A stretch of 64,000 nt of DNA, from assembly GCA_963710725.1 (NCBI GenBank), contig CAVQBJ010000005.1, positions 186,001 through 250,000 on the forward strand, given 5' to 3'. The stretch comes from CAVQBJ01 sp963710725. GTDB taxonomy: Bacteria > Actinomycetota > Thermoleophilia > Solirubrobacterales > Solirubrobacteraceae. How positions within the stretch are numbered: position 1 is the stretch's first letter; each line of letters opens with the position of its first letter. The position numbers were made by a program, and so were the translations under genes. The notes below the pieces were generated by a model. The model made no database searches, was not told where the DNA came from, and was given only the letters and a program-made list of their open reading frames with translations. Below are positions 43,920-53,109 of the stretch, one piece after another.

Positions 43920-45179
43920 TCAGCCGGTCGGCGTGATGGTCTTGTAGAAGACCGGGTTGCCGTCCGAGCCGACCTTGTAGAGGCCGTACGCCGTGAGCGT
44001 GGTGTCGCCGTTGGAGTTGAACCCATACGTCCCGAGCACCGAGTTCCGCGACTTCGTCGCGAACAGCGCGGCGAGGACGGCCGACTTGCTGTCGCCGTTG
44101 GCCCCGAGGCCCGCGATCGTGTCGATCCCGAGACTCATCGCCTCGTACCCGTAGATCGCGTACGGATCGGGCACCGAGTGGTACGCCGCCTGATACGCGG
44201 CCAGGAACTTCTTACCGCCCGGATAGGCGGAGAGGTTCTGGGTGGCCACCGTGCACTCGATCTGCGGGTCCAGGCTCGCCGGCACGCCGCCCATCTTCGC
44301 GTTCGTCCACGTGCTCGTGCACATGCCGTCCGGACCGAAGATCTTCACGTGCGGGATGGCGGCGGCGACGTCCTTGGTGATCTGCACGCCGCCGTTGGCC
44401 ACGATGCCGGCGAACTCGAAGCAGTTCGCGCCCTGCGCCGCGATCGTCGAGGCGTAGGAGCGGAAGTTCGGCGCCGTCGGATCGATGCCGGTGTTGCTGG
44501 TGATCGTGAGGCCGTACTTCGCCTTCTGGAGCTCGAGCAGCGTGGCCAGGCCGGAGCCGTAGGCCTCCTTGTCATTGGCCACCGCGATCTTCGTACAGCC
44601 CGCGTCCTTCATCGCGATGAGGTCGGCCGCCGCCTGGATCGTGTCGATCGGGACGATACGCAGGAACGTGCGCTTGCCCGTCGGGTAGTACTTCTGCGGT
44701 TCGCCCGGCGCGCTGCCCGGGTCGTTGGTCGTCAGGCCGACATACGTGTTGGCCGGGCTGACCTGCGGGACCCCCGCCTCGTTGAGGATCGGGATCGAGA
44801 CCTCGCTCGCACCCGAGTTGAACTCGCCGATGTAGTAGACCGCCTTCGGGTCCTCGGCCGCCTTGCGGGCGTTCGAGGCCGTTTGGCCCGGGTCCCACTT
44901 GCCGGCCTGGGCCGTCGAGTCGTCGAGCGATGTGTAGACGACCGTGAACTGCCCGGCCTTGCCGCCCGCCTGCGCGAGCGCGAGCTTGGCGCCGTTGACA
45001 AGCGGAATCGTCTGGGCGCTCGAGGCGCCCTGGAGCGGGAGGCTCGAGTAGATGTCGACGGTCTTCGAGCCGCTCACCGTCGCGTTGGAGCTGGTCGTGC
45101 TGCTGCTGCTGCTGCCGCACGCGCTCAGCGCGACGACACCGGCGGCGAGCACGCAGCCAACTGTTGCCTTCTTGAACAA
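43920..45179 (-). CDS. livK: Branched-chain amino acid-binding lipoprotein LivK
   Basis: 419 residues. A signal peptide with lipobox LSAC puts the lipidated Cys at about 21, followed by a Ser/Thr linker. The rest is a periplasmic-binding type I fold (VDIYSSLPLQGASS, LVNGAKLALAQAGG, DPYAIYGYEAMSLGIDTI). TTG 45179 was chosen because GAGGAG lies 8 bases upstream and the signal peptide then has the right length. It would deliver leucine/isoleucine/valine or a related amino acid to LivHM. The 229-base gap upstream to csaA is a divergent promoter region without another gene. Confidence 0.93.
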   Translation of the reverse strand: MFKKATVGCVLAAGVVALSACGSSSSSTTSSNATVSGSKTVDIYSSLPLQGASSAQTIPLVNGAKLALAQAGGKAGQFTVVYTSLDDSTAQAGKWDPGQTASNARKAAEDPKAVYYIGEFNSGASEVSIPILNEAGVPQVSPANTYVGLTTNDPGSAPGEPQKYYPTGKRTFLRIVPIDTIQAAADLIAMKDAGCTKIAVANDKEAYGSGLATLLELQKAKYGLTITSNTGIDPTAPNFRSYASTIAAQGANCFEFAGIVANGGVQITKDVAAAIPHVKIFGPDGMCTSTWTNAKMGGVPASLDPQIECTVATQNLSAYPGGKKFLAAYQAAYHSVPDPYAIYGYEAMSLGIDTIAGLGANGDSKSAVLAALFATKSRNSVLGTYGFNSNGDTTLTAYGLYKVGSDGNPVFYKTITPTG

Positions 45180-45396
45180 ACTGAACACTCCTCTTTGGTT
45201 GCAGGCCTCCGCCCGCCAGGGCAGGACGCCAGCGTATTCCCGCCTCTCACGGCAGGCAATAGCCAGCGGGTCCTTCGCGCGACGACACTTCGGCCACCGA
45301 TCGAGTCTTTCCTGCAAATTGGGATCTTCGCGACTGTTAAGCGAATGTAATGTGCGGCCGGGCCGAGGTGGCACGCCGCCCGCCCGGCCGGGTGAC

Positions 45397-45402
45397 TACG
45401 AT
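45397..45402 (+). promoter_or_regulatory. -10 element of csaA (leaderless start)
   Basis: TACGAT ends 6 bases before the GTG at 45409, which would itself be at about +1. No Shine-Dalgarno is present. Confidence 0.4.
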
Positions 45403-45408
45403 CGCGCC

Positions 45409-45738
45409 GTGATCGCGATCGACGACTTCGCCGCCGTCGACCTGCGGGTCGGGCGCGTCGTCGACGTCTCGGACTTCCCCGAGGCCCGGCGGCCGGCGTG
45501 GAAGCTGACGATCGATTTCGGACCCGAGCTGGGACTGCGCCGGTCCTCGGCGCAGATCACCCACTACACGCGCGAGACGCTCGTCGGGCGGCTCGTCATC
45601 GGGGTGGTCAACCTGCCGCCCCGGCAGGTCGGCCCGTTCGTCTCGGAGGTGCTCGTTCTCGGAGCGCTCGACCCCGACCGGGGCGTCGTGCTGCTGGCGC
45701 CCGATGGCGAGGCCGAGGTCGGCAGCCGCGTCGCCTAG
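45409..45738 (+). CDS. csaA: CsaA-type tRNA-binding-fold chaperone
   Basis: 109 residues, family length. IDDFAAVDLRVGRVVDVSDFPEARRPAWKL, then LRRSSAQITHYT and GVVNLPPRQVGPFVSEVLVLG are typical of CsaA, an EMAP-II/OB-fold protein that binds tRNA-like or unfolded-protein partners and helps secretion in Bacillus. It stands alone, divergent from livK and convergent with the large membrane protein downstream. Confidence 0.9.
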   Translation: MIAIDDFAAVDLRVGRVVDVSDFPEARRPAWKLTIDFGPELGLRRSSAQITHYTRETLVGRLVIGVVNLPPRQVGPFVSEVLVLGALDPDRGVVLLAPDGEAEVGSRVA

Positions 45739-45769
45739 ACGTGGTCGGTCGCGCCTGGCCGGCGGTCGA

Positions 45770-48610
45770 TCACGAGCCGAGCGCCTCGACCCAGTCGAGC
45801 GTGCGCCCGCACAGCGTGCCTGCCGCTGAGGGAGCGACGTAGACGAGCGGCGCCGGGGGGACGTCGGGCTGCAGCTCGAGCGGCCCGACCACGTCCGAGG
45901 TCCCGCCCACCCCGGGATCGAGCAGCTGACCGCCGGCGCGCTGCAGCGCCACCGTGTGCGTGCCGGCGGACAGCGACACGGTGCCGAACTCGATGTACTG
46001 GCCGTTGCGCTGGATCTCGTCACGCACCGCACCGACGCGGTGACCGTCGATCGAGATGATCGTCAGCGGCCGGATCGAGCCGCCGAGCCAGACGTTGTAG
46101 CGCCCGGCGGTCGGGACCTGGACCGGGAACCGGGCCGTGCCCGGACCGGTCAGCTCGCTGTAGTGCCCGCCCGAGTAGGGATCGTTCCAGCTCGCCGGCT
46201 GGGTGCCGCTCGCCGTGCCGACGACGATCGGGTTGGTCACCGGCGCCGCGACGAGCCGGCGCACGCCCGGCGAGCGGGCCAGTGCGAGCAGGTCGCTGCA
46301 GATCGGCACCGCTCCGGGGACGACAACGCTGCCGAGTGGCGCGTAGCTGATGATCGCGCTCTGCGCCCCGGCGGGACGCTGCCAGACCTGCCAGTAGCGG
46401 CCATCGTAGGTGAGGTGGTACAGGTACGGCGGCCGGCTGTTGGCCGGCGACTTGTGCAGCACGATCGTCGGGTACTGCAGCACCGCGCCGAGCGAGAGCT
46501 CGTCGAGATCGGCGTAGCCCCCGGTGGGCAGCGTCTGCCCGTTCGCGAGCGGGTCGGTGCGCGAGCGCAGCTCGCCCGGCGACTCCGGCGCACCGTCACG
46601 CAGGAAGTAGCGCACCGCGAAGACCTCGGGGTCGGGAACGAGCGTCGGTCCCTGACCGGCGATGCGCCGATCGACCTGGATGAGCTCCGCCAGTTGTGCG
46701 CGCGGAGCGAGCCACACGTCGTGGTAGCCGAGCGCATCCGACCAGAGGATGCCGGCGGTCACCACCACCGCGAGCCCGACGCCGAGCCAGCGGCGCCGGC
46801 CGAGCAGCATGAAGGCGGCGACGAGGGCGGCGAACGGCACGGCGGGCGACGCCGCGGCGAGGGCCTTGGCCCCGATCCAAGCCGACGCGAAGACGTAGAC
46901 GATCGCGGCGCCGGTGATCGTGCACGCGACGTAGAGGACCACCTCGGTCCGGCGGCGGCGGACGCACAGCACGGTACCCGTGATGGCGCCGGCCACGGCC
47001 ACGGCGATGAGCACGTAGGTGAGGCCGATCGGCGACGCGGTGTTGCGGAAGTCGCCGTTGGGCCAGATGCCGGCCACCTGCAGCGGGTTGAGCGCCTGAT
47101 GCAGGTCGCCGACACCGACCGAGCCGCCGGCGGTGAGGACCGCGTGGAAGGTGTTCACCCAGCCCCCCGGTCGCAGGGCGAGTAACAGCCCGGCGACCAC
47201 GATGACGACCGCCGCCAGCGCGAGACGGCGGCTCGTCGTCGACAGGCCGGCCAGCCACGCTCGCGCGCCGGGCTCCTCGGCGAGGCGCCCGCGCGCGTCG
47301 GCAAGGCGTCCGCGCGCGTCGTCGAGCAGCGCGCGCCAGCGTGCCGGTTCGCGCCGCCGCGCGGCTGCCCGCCGCGACTGAGCGCCCGCGCCCGAGCGCC
47401 GGCGCGTGCTCGCCATGCTCGCCGGCGCCCCGCTTGCGCGCCGTGCGGGCGGCGTGGCGCGGGCGGGCTGGGAGCCCTTGCGCTTGCCCTTGGGCCGGTC
47501 GGCGGGCTTCGGCGCGTCGGCGGGCTTCGGCGCGTCGGCGGGCTTCGGCGCGTCGGCGGGCTTCGACGCCTCCGCGGGCTTCGACGCCTCCGCGGGCTTC
47601 GACGCCTCCGCGGGCTTCGACGCCTCCGCGGGCTTCGACGCGTCCGGCGAGGCCGCCTCGGCGACCGGTGCCACGCTGCGCCGGCGCCGATGCCAGGTCA
47701 GCAGCCCAAACGCCACGACCGTGCCGGGACCGACCCACACGAGGCCCCCGGGGCTCTCGGCGGCGACGAGCGCCCACAGCGTCACCACGGCCGGGATCGC
47801 GGCGCGCACCCGCGCCTTCTCCTCGAGCACGAGCGGCAGCGAGACGGCGAACGTCGCGATCAGAAGGGCGTCGGCGAGCTCCTTCATGCCGCCCCACAGG
47901 TAGTAGCCGTAGAGCAGCGCCGACAGGGTGGCCAGGCCGGCGATGACGGCCGGCTGCCAGGCCGGCGCCCGGGGGAGCGCCCGTCGCGCCGCGTAGCTGA
48001 GGGCCAGCACGAGCATGGCCGCCATGAAGGCCATCCACGGGTCCGTGAGCCAGGCGACATCCTCTCCGAGTACCGCGTGCCCGAGGCCGAGGGGCAGGAA
48101 CGCACCGAGCGGGTAGCCGGTGACGAGGTAGTTGAAGAGCACCGCGTCGTAGGCGGAGGCGGGCACACCGGCCCGGGTGCGGCCCGCCGACAACGCCTGG
48201 GTGACGAGCGACAGCCAGTTCGCCGTGTCGTCGAGCTGGAAGTAGCCCGACCAGGTCGCCTCGCCCGAGAGCACGATCGGCGCCGCGTACAGCGCGTAGA
48301 CGCCCAGCGCGGCGAGCGCGGCGGCCGGCGGTCGTGGCCAGCTCGCGCGGCCGCCGGCGCGCACCCGGGTCCAGATCGCCACACCGAGCCCGACCACGGC
48401 GAGCGAGACGACGGCGGTCACGGCAAGGTGCGCCGTGGCCGTGGTCCGCGTGAACAGATCCATGACGGCGATGATCAGCGCCAGCCCGCAGGGCATCCGC
48501 ACCCCGAGCGCGAGCGGCCGTCCGGCGGCGAGCTGCACGAGCGCCCCCGTGCCGTAGGCCATCACGGCCAGCAGGACGGGGAAGGTGACCCAGGCCGCGA
48601 ACAGCCCCAT
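45770..48610 (-). CDS. Large polytopic membrane protein with KPA repeats and C-terminal extracytoplasmic domain
   Basis: 946 residues. About eleven helices (about 5-320) are followed by a cytosolic low-complexity basic linker with eight copies of a 6-residue unit [S/P]KPA[E/D]A (about 323-371), more helices (about 460-640), and a C-terminal extracytoplasmic region (about 650-946) ending in a beta-rich module (PVQVPTAGRYNVWLGGSI, ISIDGHRVG, LSAGTHTVALQRAGG) that resembles carbohydrate-binding or beta-sandwich domains. The layout recalls GT-C-type or envelope polysaccharide proteins, but I see no catalytic motif I can name. It is a single-gene unit before a lytic transglycosylase operon. Confidence 0.75.
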   Translation of the reverse strand: MGLFAAWVTFPVLLAVMAYGTGALVQLAAGRPLALGVRMPCGLALIIAVMDLFTRTTATAHLAVTAVVSLAVVGLGVAIWTRVRAGGRASWPRPPAAALAALGVYALYAAPIVLSGEATWSGYFQLDDTANWLSLVTQALSAGRTRAGVPASAYDAVLFNYLVTGYPLGAFLPLGLGHAVLGEDVAWLTDPWMAFMAAMLVLALSYAARRALPRAPAWQPAVIAGLATLSALLYGYYLWGGMKELADALLIATFAVSLPLVLEEKARVRAAIPAVVTLWALVAAESPGGLVWVGPGTVVAFGLLTWHRRRRSVAPVAEAASPDASKPAEASKPAEASKPAEASKPAEASKPADAPKPADAPKPADAPKPADRPKGKRKGSQPARATPPARRASGAPASMASTRRRSGAGAQSRRAAARRREPARWRALLDDARGRLADARGRLAEEPGARAWLAGLSTTSRRLALAAVVIVVAGLLLALRPGGWVNTFHAVLTAGGSVGVGDLHQALNPLQVAGIWPNGDFRNTASPIGLTYVLIAVAVAGAITGTVLCVRRRRTEVVLYVACTITGAAIVYVFASAWIGAKALAAASPAVPFAALVAAFMLLGRRRWLGVGLAVVVTAGILWSDALGYHDVWLAPRAQLAELIQVDRRIAGQGPTLVPDPEVFAVRYFLRDGAPESPGELRSRTDPLANGQTLPTGGYADLDELSLGAVLQYPTIVLHKSPANSRPPYLYHLTYDGRYWQVWQRPAGAQSAIISYAPLGSVVVPGAVPICSDLLALARSPGVRRLVAAPVTNPIVVGTASGTQPASWNDPYSGGHYSELTGPGTARFPVQVPTAGRYNVWLGGSIRPLTIISIDGHRVGAVRDEIQRNGQYIEFGTVSLSAGTHTVALQRAGGQLLDPGVGGTSDVVGPLELQPDVPPAPLVYVAPSAAGTLCGRTLDWVEALGS
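47499..47642 (-). repeat. 18-base tandem repeat (8 copies) coding SKPAEA/PKPADA
   Basis: Eight 18-base units, in two subfamilies: three of GGCGGGCTTCGGCGCGTC type and five of the CGCGGGCTTCGACGCCTC type or transitional. The unit is a multiple of three, so length changes stay in frame. Confidence 0.85.
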
Positions 48611-48728
48611 CAGACCATCGCGGCCGGGGCTCGCGCGGTGACCTCGAAGTGGTGCGGTGGTCGCGAGTTACTCATGGCGGCGCGAGCGCCCGGTGGCTCG
48701 CCTGGCCGAGCATAACGGCTGGCTGAGG

Positions 48729-49430
48729 CTAGGACAGACCGAGCTGGCTCGCGTAGTCGGCTCGGTACTCGCGCTGCGCCTCGAGTACTCGGCCCACGTA
48801 GGCGCGGGTCTCGGCGAACGGGATCTCGGGGACGGTCAGCGCGTGTCCCTGCGCCTGCGCGGCGGCGACCCAGCGGTCGACGTTGGCCAGCCCCCCGTTG
48901 TAGGCGGCGACGGCGAGCATCTCGTCGCCGTCGTAGTGGTCGAGCAGATAGCGCAGGTAGTAGCTGCCGTAGGCGATGTTGATCGCCGGAGTGCCGAGAT
49001 CGCCGAGCGTGAAGTCATACCCGTCCGAGAGGTGCGCGAGGAAGCGCGCGGTCGCGGGCTCGATCTGCATCAGGCCCTCGGCGCCGGTCGGCGAGGTGCG
49101 CGCCTGGAACTTCGTCTCGGCGAAGATGACCGCCGCCACGAGCGCCGGATCAAGGTGCTTCTCGCGCGCCTGCTCGCGGATGATGGCCTGATCGCTGAGG
49201 GGGAGCGTGAGATCGCGCACGACGTGGTTGATCATCGGGGCGATCCACACCACGAGGAGCACGGTGACGATGAGGGCGGCAAGCACGCCGAGGCGGCGAC
49301 GGCGCCCCTGCGGCTGTCGGGCGGCACCACCGCGCTGCCGCGTCGATGGGTCCCCGCGATACGCGGCCGTCCGCGACGACGGGGGCGGGATCCGGCTCGG
49401 GGGCCGTGGGCTGCGCGGCCTCGCGCTCAT
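48729..49430 (-). CDS. Membrane-anchored lytic transglycosylase (SLT domain)
   Basis: 233 residues. A basic, Pro/Arg-rich cytosolic N-terminus (1-45), one helix (about 47-66) and an SLT/goose-lysozyme-like domain with catalytic Glu in AVIFAETKFQ, GAEGLMQIEPATA and LAVAAYNGG. It cleaves peptidoglycan between MurNAc and GlcNAc. The ATG overlaps the coaE stop by 4 bases, an unusual partner for a wall enzyme. The gap 48611-48728 holds no gene. Confidence 0.92.
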   Translation of the reverse strand: MSARPRSPRPPSRIPPPSSRTAAYRGDPSTRQRGGAARQPQGRRRRLGVLAALIVTVLLVVWIAPMINHVVRDLTLPLSDQAIIREQAREKHLDPALVAAVIFAETKFQARTSPTGAEGLMQIEPATARFLAHLSDGYDFTLGDLGTPAINIAYGSYYLRYLLDHYDGDEMLAVAAYNGGLANVDRWVAAAQAQGHALTVPEIPFAETRAYVGRVLEAQREYRADYASQLGLS

Positions 49431-50035
49431 CGCACAAGCTTCTCAAGGACGGTCGACAGCTTGGCCTCGAGCTCGGTCACGCTGCCGTCGTTGACGATCG
49501 CGAACGTCGCGCGCCGGGCCTTCTCCTCCTGCGGGAGCTGTCGCGCGACACGCTCGTCGACGAGCTCGTGCCCGCGTCCGCGGGCCCGCTCGCGGCGCAG
49601 CGCCTCGGGGGCGACGATCGCGATCGTCGCCTCGTAGGCGCCTTCCATGCCGGCCTCGAACAGCAGCGGGGTCTCGACCACCGCGGCGCGCGGCGGCGAC
49701 GGACACCCGCGCACCTCGGCGATCCACTCGCCGACACGCGCCCCGACGAGCGGCCACAGCAACCCCTCGAGCCAGCGGCGCTCGTGCTCGTCGGAGAAGG
49801 CACGACGGGCGATCGCGTCACGGTCGACCGCGCCGCCGGGCGCGACGTCGTCGCCCCAGCGCGCACGCACGGCGTCGCGCACCGAGTCGCTGCCGTACAG
49901 CTCGCGCACGACGGCATCGGTGGACAGCACCGCGGCGCCGAGGCGCTCCAACGCGGCCAGGGCGGTCGACTTGCCGGCGCCGAGCCCGCCGGTCAGCCCG
50001 ACGAGCGGCGGAACCGCTGGCGAGCCGGCGTGCAT
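49427..50035 (-). CDS. coaE: Dephospho-CoA kinase
   Basis: 202 residues. VGLTGGLGAGKSTALAALE is the P-loop, followed by the CoaE motif STDAVVRELY (usually DAD), ARRAFSD and VVETPLLFEAG. It does the last step of CoA synthesis, complementing the pan operon at 26-30 kb. Its usual neighbour rpsA lies 33 bases upstream on the same strand. The substrate Asp-Ala-Asp motif reads TDA here, a slight deviation. Confidence 0.95.
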   Translation of the reverse strand: MHAGSPAVPPLVGLTGGLGAGKSTALAALERLGAAVLSTDAVVRELYGSDSVRDAVRARWGDDVAPGGAVDRDAIARRAFSDEHERRWLEGLLWPLVGARVGEWIAEVRGCPSPPRAAVVETPLLFEAGMEGAYEATIAIVAPEALRRERARGRGHELVDERVARQLPQEEKARRATFAIVNDGSVTELEAKLSTVLEKLVR

Positions 50036-50068
50036 CGCATCGGCGCCTTTCGTCCTGGCGCGGCGGTG

Positions 50069-51790
50069 CTAGCTCTGGGAGGGCTCGCCGGCGGGGTCGA
50101 GCGATCCGTCGCCCTCGGCGCTCGGCGCGGGGACGGCGGGGGCGACGCCGTTGCCGGATGCCTCCGCGTCCGGCTCGGCGCTCGGCGGCTCGGCCACGGG
50201 CTCGGCCTCCGCGGTGGCGGTCTCGGCCTCCACGGTGGTCGGCTCGGCCTCCACGGCGGTCGGCTCGGCCTCCACGGCGGTCGGTTCGGTCTCCACGGCG
50301 GTCGGCTCGGCCTCCACGGCGGCGGTCTCGGCCTCCACGGCGGTCGGCTCGGCCTCCACGGCGGCGGTCTCGGCCTCCACGGCGGTCGGCTCGGCCTCCA
50401 CGGTCGCGGCCTCGGCCTCCACGGCGGTCGGCTCGGCCTCCACGGTCGCGGCCCCGGCCTCCGCGGCGGGCGGCTCGGCCTCCACGGCGGCGGGAGCGGT
50501 CTCGGCCGGTGCCGGTTCGAGCGTCGCCTCGGCGACGGCGGCCTCGCCGCTCGCGTCGGCGGTCAGCGCCTCGGCGGTCGGCGCCTGCGGCTCGCTGGCG
50601 TCACCCGCCGCAGCCTCCACGGCCTCGTCGGCCGGGGCCTCGGCGCCGGGGGCGCGCGGGAGCGGCAGCTGCTGACCCTCGACGCGCTTGGCCGACAGCG
50701 AAAGGCGGCGGCGCTCGGAATCGATCTCGAGGATCTTCACCCGGATCTCGTCGCCCGGCTGGACGATCTCGCGCGGATTCTCGACGTGATGGGCCGCCAG
50801 CTCGGAGATGTGGACGAGGCCCTCGACGCCGTCGAGGATCTCGACGAACGCGCCGAAGGTCACGACCTTCGTCACCTTCCCGGCGAGCTCGTCACCGACG
50901 TTGTACGTGTCGACGACGCGCTGCCAGGGATCCTCCTGGGTCTGCTTGAGACCGAGGGAGATGCGCTGGCGGTCGCGATCGATGTCGAGCACCTTGACCT
51001 TGACGGTGTCGCCGATCGAGAGGATCTCGCTCGGGTGGTTGACGTGCGACCACGAGAGCTCGGAGATGTGGATGAGGCCGTCGATGCCGTCGAGGTCGAC
51101 GAAGGCGCCGAAGTCCACGATGTTGGAGATCTGGCCCTCGACGACCAGACCCGGCTGCAGACGGTCGAGGATCTGCTGGCGCACCTCCTTGCGCTCCTCC
51201 TCGAGCACGGCGCGGCGCGAGAGGACCACGTTGTTCCGCGAGCGGTTGAGCTCGATGACCTTCGTCTCGATCTTCGTGCCGAGGTACTCGTCGAGATTGG
51301 GCACGCGACGGATGTCGACGAGCGACGCGGGCAGGAAGCCGCGGACGCCGAGGTCGATGATGAGCCCGCCCTTGACGACCTCGATGACGGTGCCCTCGAC
51401 CGGCTCGCCCGATTCGGCCGCCGCCTCGATGCGCCGCCACGCCTTCTCGAAACGGGCGCGCTTCTTGGACATGATCAGCCGGCCGTCCTGGTCCTCCTTG
51501 GTGAGGACGAGCGCGTCGACCTCCTCGCCGAGCGCCACCTCCTCGTGGGGATCGACCGACTTGCGGATCGACAGCTCGTTGGCCGGGATGACGCCTTCGG
51601 ACTTGTAGCCGATGTCGACGAGGACCTCGTCCTTGTCGATCCGGACGACGTTTCCGGTGACGACCTCGCCCTCCTCGAAGGGGTGGATGGTCGCGTCGTA
51701 ATTGGGGACGATCTGGCCGTCGATCTCGAGCAGCAGGCCGCCCGACCCCTCGACGACCTTCGCCTGCGGGTTCTCGATCACAGTTTGCAC
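50069..51790 (-). CDS. rpsA: 30S ribosomal protein S1 with repetitive acidic C-terminal tail
   Basis: 573 residues. Four S1/OB domains (about 30-100, 115-180, 200-270, 285-355) are clear from GEVVTGNVVRIDKDEVLVDIGYKSEGVIP, GGLIIDLGVRGFLPAS, VDFGAFVDLDGIDGLIHISELSW and VTFGAFVEILDGVEGLVHISEL. Residues 375-573 form an Ala/Glu/Pro/Thr/Val-rich tail with about 15 copies of a 5-residue motif close to [AT]xVEAE. Four-domain S1 is usual in actinobacteria; a tail this long and repetitive is not. GTG 51790 lies 7 bases after a TACGCT -10-like element and lacks a ribosome site; GTG 51781 is another possible start. Confidence 0.93.
   Translation of the reverse strand: MQTVIENPQAKVVEGSGGLLLEIDGQIVPNYDATIHPFEEGEVVTGNVVRIDKDEVLVDIGYKSEGVIPANELSIRKSVDPHEEVALGEEVDALVLTKEDQDGRLIMSKKRARFEKAWRRIEAAAESGEPVEGTVIEVVKGGLIIDLGVRGFLPASLVDIRRVPNLDEYLGTKIETKVIELNRSRNNVVLSRRAVLEEERKEVRQQILDRLQPGLVVEGQISNIVDFGAFVDLDGIDGLIHISELSWSHVNHPSEILSIGDTVKVKVLDIDRDRQRISLGLKQTQEDPWQRVVDTYNVGDELAGKVTKVVTFGAFVEILDGVEGLVHISELAAHHVENPREIVQPGDEIRVKILEIDSERRRLSLSAKRVEGQQLPLPRAPGAEAPADEAVEAAAGDASEPQAPTAEALTADASGEAAVAEATLEPAPAETAPAAVEAEPPAAEAGAATVEAEPTAVEAEAATVEAEPTAVEAETAAVEAEPTAVEAETAAVEAEPTAVETEPTAVEAEPTAVEAEPTTVEAETATAEAEPVAEPPSAEPDAEASGNGVAPAVPAPSAEGDGSLDPAGEPSQS
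50205..50490 (-). repeat. 15/30-base in-frame microrepeats in the S1 tail
   Basis: Repeats of the type TCGGCCTCCACGGCGG on the + strand, in a 15-base unit with 30-base higher-order period, code VEAEPTAVEA on the minus strand. Confidence 0.85.
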
Positions 51791-51797
51791 TCGCCGA

Positions 51798-51803
51798 AGC
51801 GTA
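51798..51803 (-). promoter_or_regulatory. -10-like element of rpsA (leaderless start)
   Basis: Minus-strand TACGCT, 7 bases before GTG 51790; the 89 bases up to the divergent gene carry both promoters. Confidence 0.35.
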
Positions 51804-51864
51804 GCGCAGAGAAGGCTGAGCACACCCCGCCCCGCGGCCCGGGCAGCCGCGCGAGCGACGCTCG

Positions 51865-51870
51865 TATCAT
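51865..51870 (+). promoter_or_regulatory. -10 element of the FAD oxidoreductase gene (leaderless start)
   Basis: TATCAT ends 9 bases before ATG 51880. No Shine-Dalgarno lies between. Confidence 0.45.
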
Positions 51871-51879
51871 TGTCGCGCG

Positions 51880-53109
51880 ATGCCAGTGCGAGCCACAAAG
51901 CGGGGCGCCGAGCGGACCCGCCTGGAACGCGATTGCGACGTTCTCGTGTGCGGTGCGAGCTTCGCCGGTCTCGCCGTCGCCCGCGAGCTGGCGGGGTCGG
52001 GCGCAGACGTGCTCGTCGTGGATCGCTACGAGGTCGGGGAGCGTCAGACGTCGGCCTGCGCCGCACCAACGGAGTGGCTGCGAGCGCTCGCGCTCGACGA
52101 CTCGATCCGCCAGACGTTCGACACGCTCGTTGCCCACACCCCACACCGCACGTTCCACTATCGCCTGCCGTGGACGTTCTCCACCTTTGACTACCGCGAG
52201 CTGTGCGCGGCGCTGCAGGATCAGGGCGACGCGGACTTCGAGACCGCGAAGGTCGACGGCGTCACGCGCTTCAGCGGACGCGTCGGCGGCAGCGGGCCGC
52301 TCACCGGCTCGGCGCTGCACACCGTGCACACCGATCGCGGCGACATCCGGGCGCCCCTGGTCGTCGACGGGCTCGGCTGGAAGCGCGTCCTCGACGGTCG
52401 CGCGCCGATCGCCCCGCCCCACGCCGGGACGACGCGCACCACGCACGGCGAGCGCGGCTCCGTGCGCCTGTCGCGCGGGCTGGAGGTGCATCCCCCGGCC
52501 GCCGGCGAAGACCTCGAGATCTGGATCGACCCGCACTACATCAGGGCCGGATACGCCTGGAGCTTCCCGGCCCGCGACGAGCTGCGCGTCGGCGTCGGCT
52601 CCTTCGAGCCCCGCGATCACGTCAAGCAGCCGACCCTGCGGCTCGCCGAGGACCTCTCGGTGCCGCCGCTCGGCTACCAGGGCAACTGGATCCCGCATCA
52701 GCTCCGTGCCGCCGTCGATCGCGGCGTGTTCTTCGTCGGCGACTCGGCCGGGCACTGCCTGCCGCTCACCGCCGAGGGCATCCGCACGGCGCTGTACTTC
52801 GGGATCGCCTGCGGGCGCGAGCTGCGCGCTGCCGTGTGCGGCGCGTCCACGCCCGAGCTCGCGCTCGGGAACTATGGCGCGTTCAGCGACGAGCACGCGT
52901 GGAAGTTCCGCTGGTTGCTCAACAGCCAGCATTTCGTCGGGCGCACCGGCGGCACGCGCCTGCTGACCACCGTCATGACCTCGATCAGCCGCCCCCAGAC
53001 CGTGCGCTGGATGTTCGACCGCTACCTCGCGATCGCGCCGCCGACGTTCGCCGGCGCACCGCGCGCTCACGCCGCGTCGCCCTCGCGCGCCCGGGTCACC
53101 ATCGCGTAG
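51880..53109 (+). CDS. FAD-dependent oxidoreductase, geranylgeranyl-reductase-like
   Basis: 409 residues. An N-terminal FAD motif (CDVLVCGASFAGLAVARELAGSGADVLVVDRYEVGERQTSACA) and the second flavin motif GVFFVGDSAGHCLPLTAEGIRTAL place it with the geranylgeranyl-reductase/PHBH group. The Cys pair SACAAP near the start is shared with isoprenoid reductases. It might reduce isoprenoid chains of lipids or quinones; the substrate is not evident. The 3' end overlaps the MocR-like gene convergently by 43 bases, so the last residues may be variable. Confidence 0.85.
   Translation: MPVRATKRGAERTRLERDCDVLVCGASFAGLAVARELAGSGADVLVVDRYEVGERQTSACAAPTEWLRALALDDSIRQTFDTLVAHTPHRTFHYRLPWTFSTFDYRELCAALQDQGDADFETAKVDGVTRFSGRVGGSGPLTGSALHTVHTDRGDIRAPLVVDGLGWKRVLDGRAPIAPPHAGTTRTTHGERGSVRLSRGLEVHPPAAGEDLEIWIDPHYIRAGYAWSFPARDELRVGVGSFEPRDHVKQPTLRLAEDLSVPPLGYQGNWIPHQLRAAVDRGVFFVGDSAGHCLPLTAEGIRTALYFGIACGRELRAAVCGASTPELALGNYGAFSDEHAWKFRWLLNSQHFVGRTGGTRLLTTVMTSISRPQTVRWMFDRYLAIAPPTFAGAPRAHAASPSRARVTIA

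Noticed and set aside
49346..52966. 1206-codon plus-strand open frame with Gly-Leu-His repeats
   Set aside because: The repeats are the antisense image of the S1 tail microrepeats; the frame also crosses coaE, S1 and the divergent promoter.
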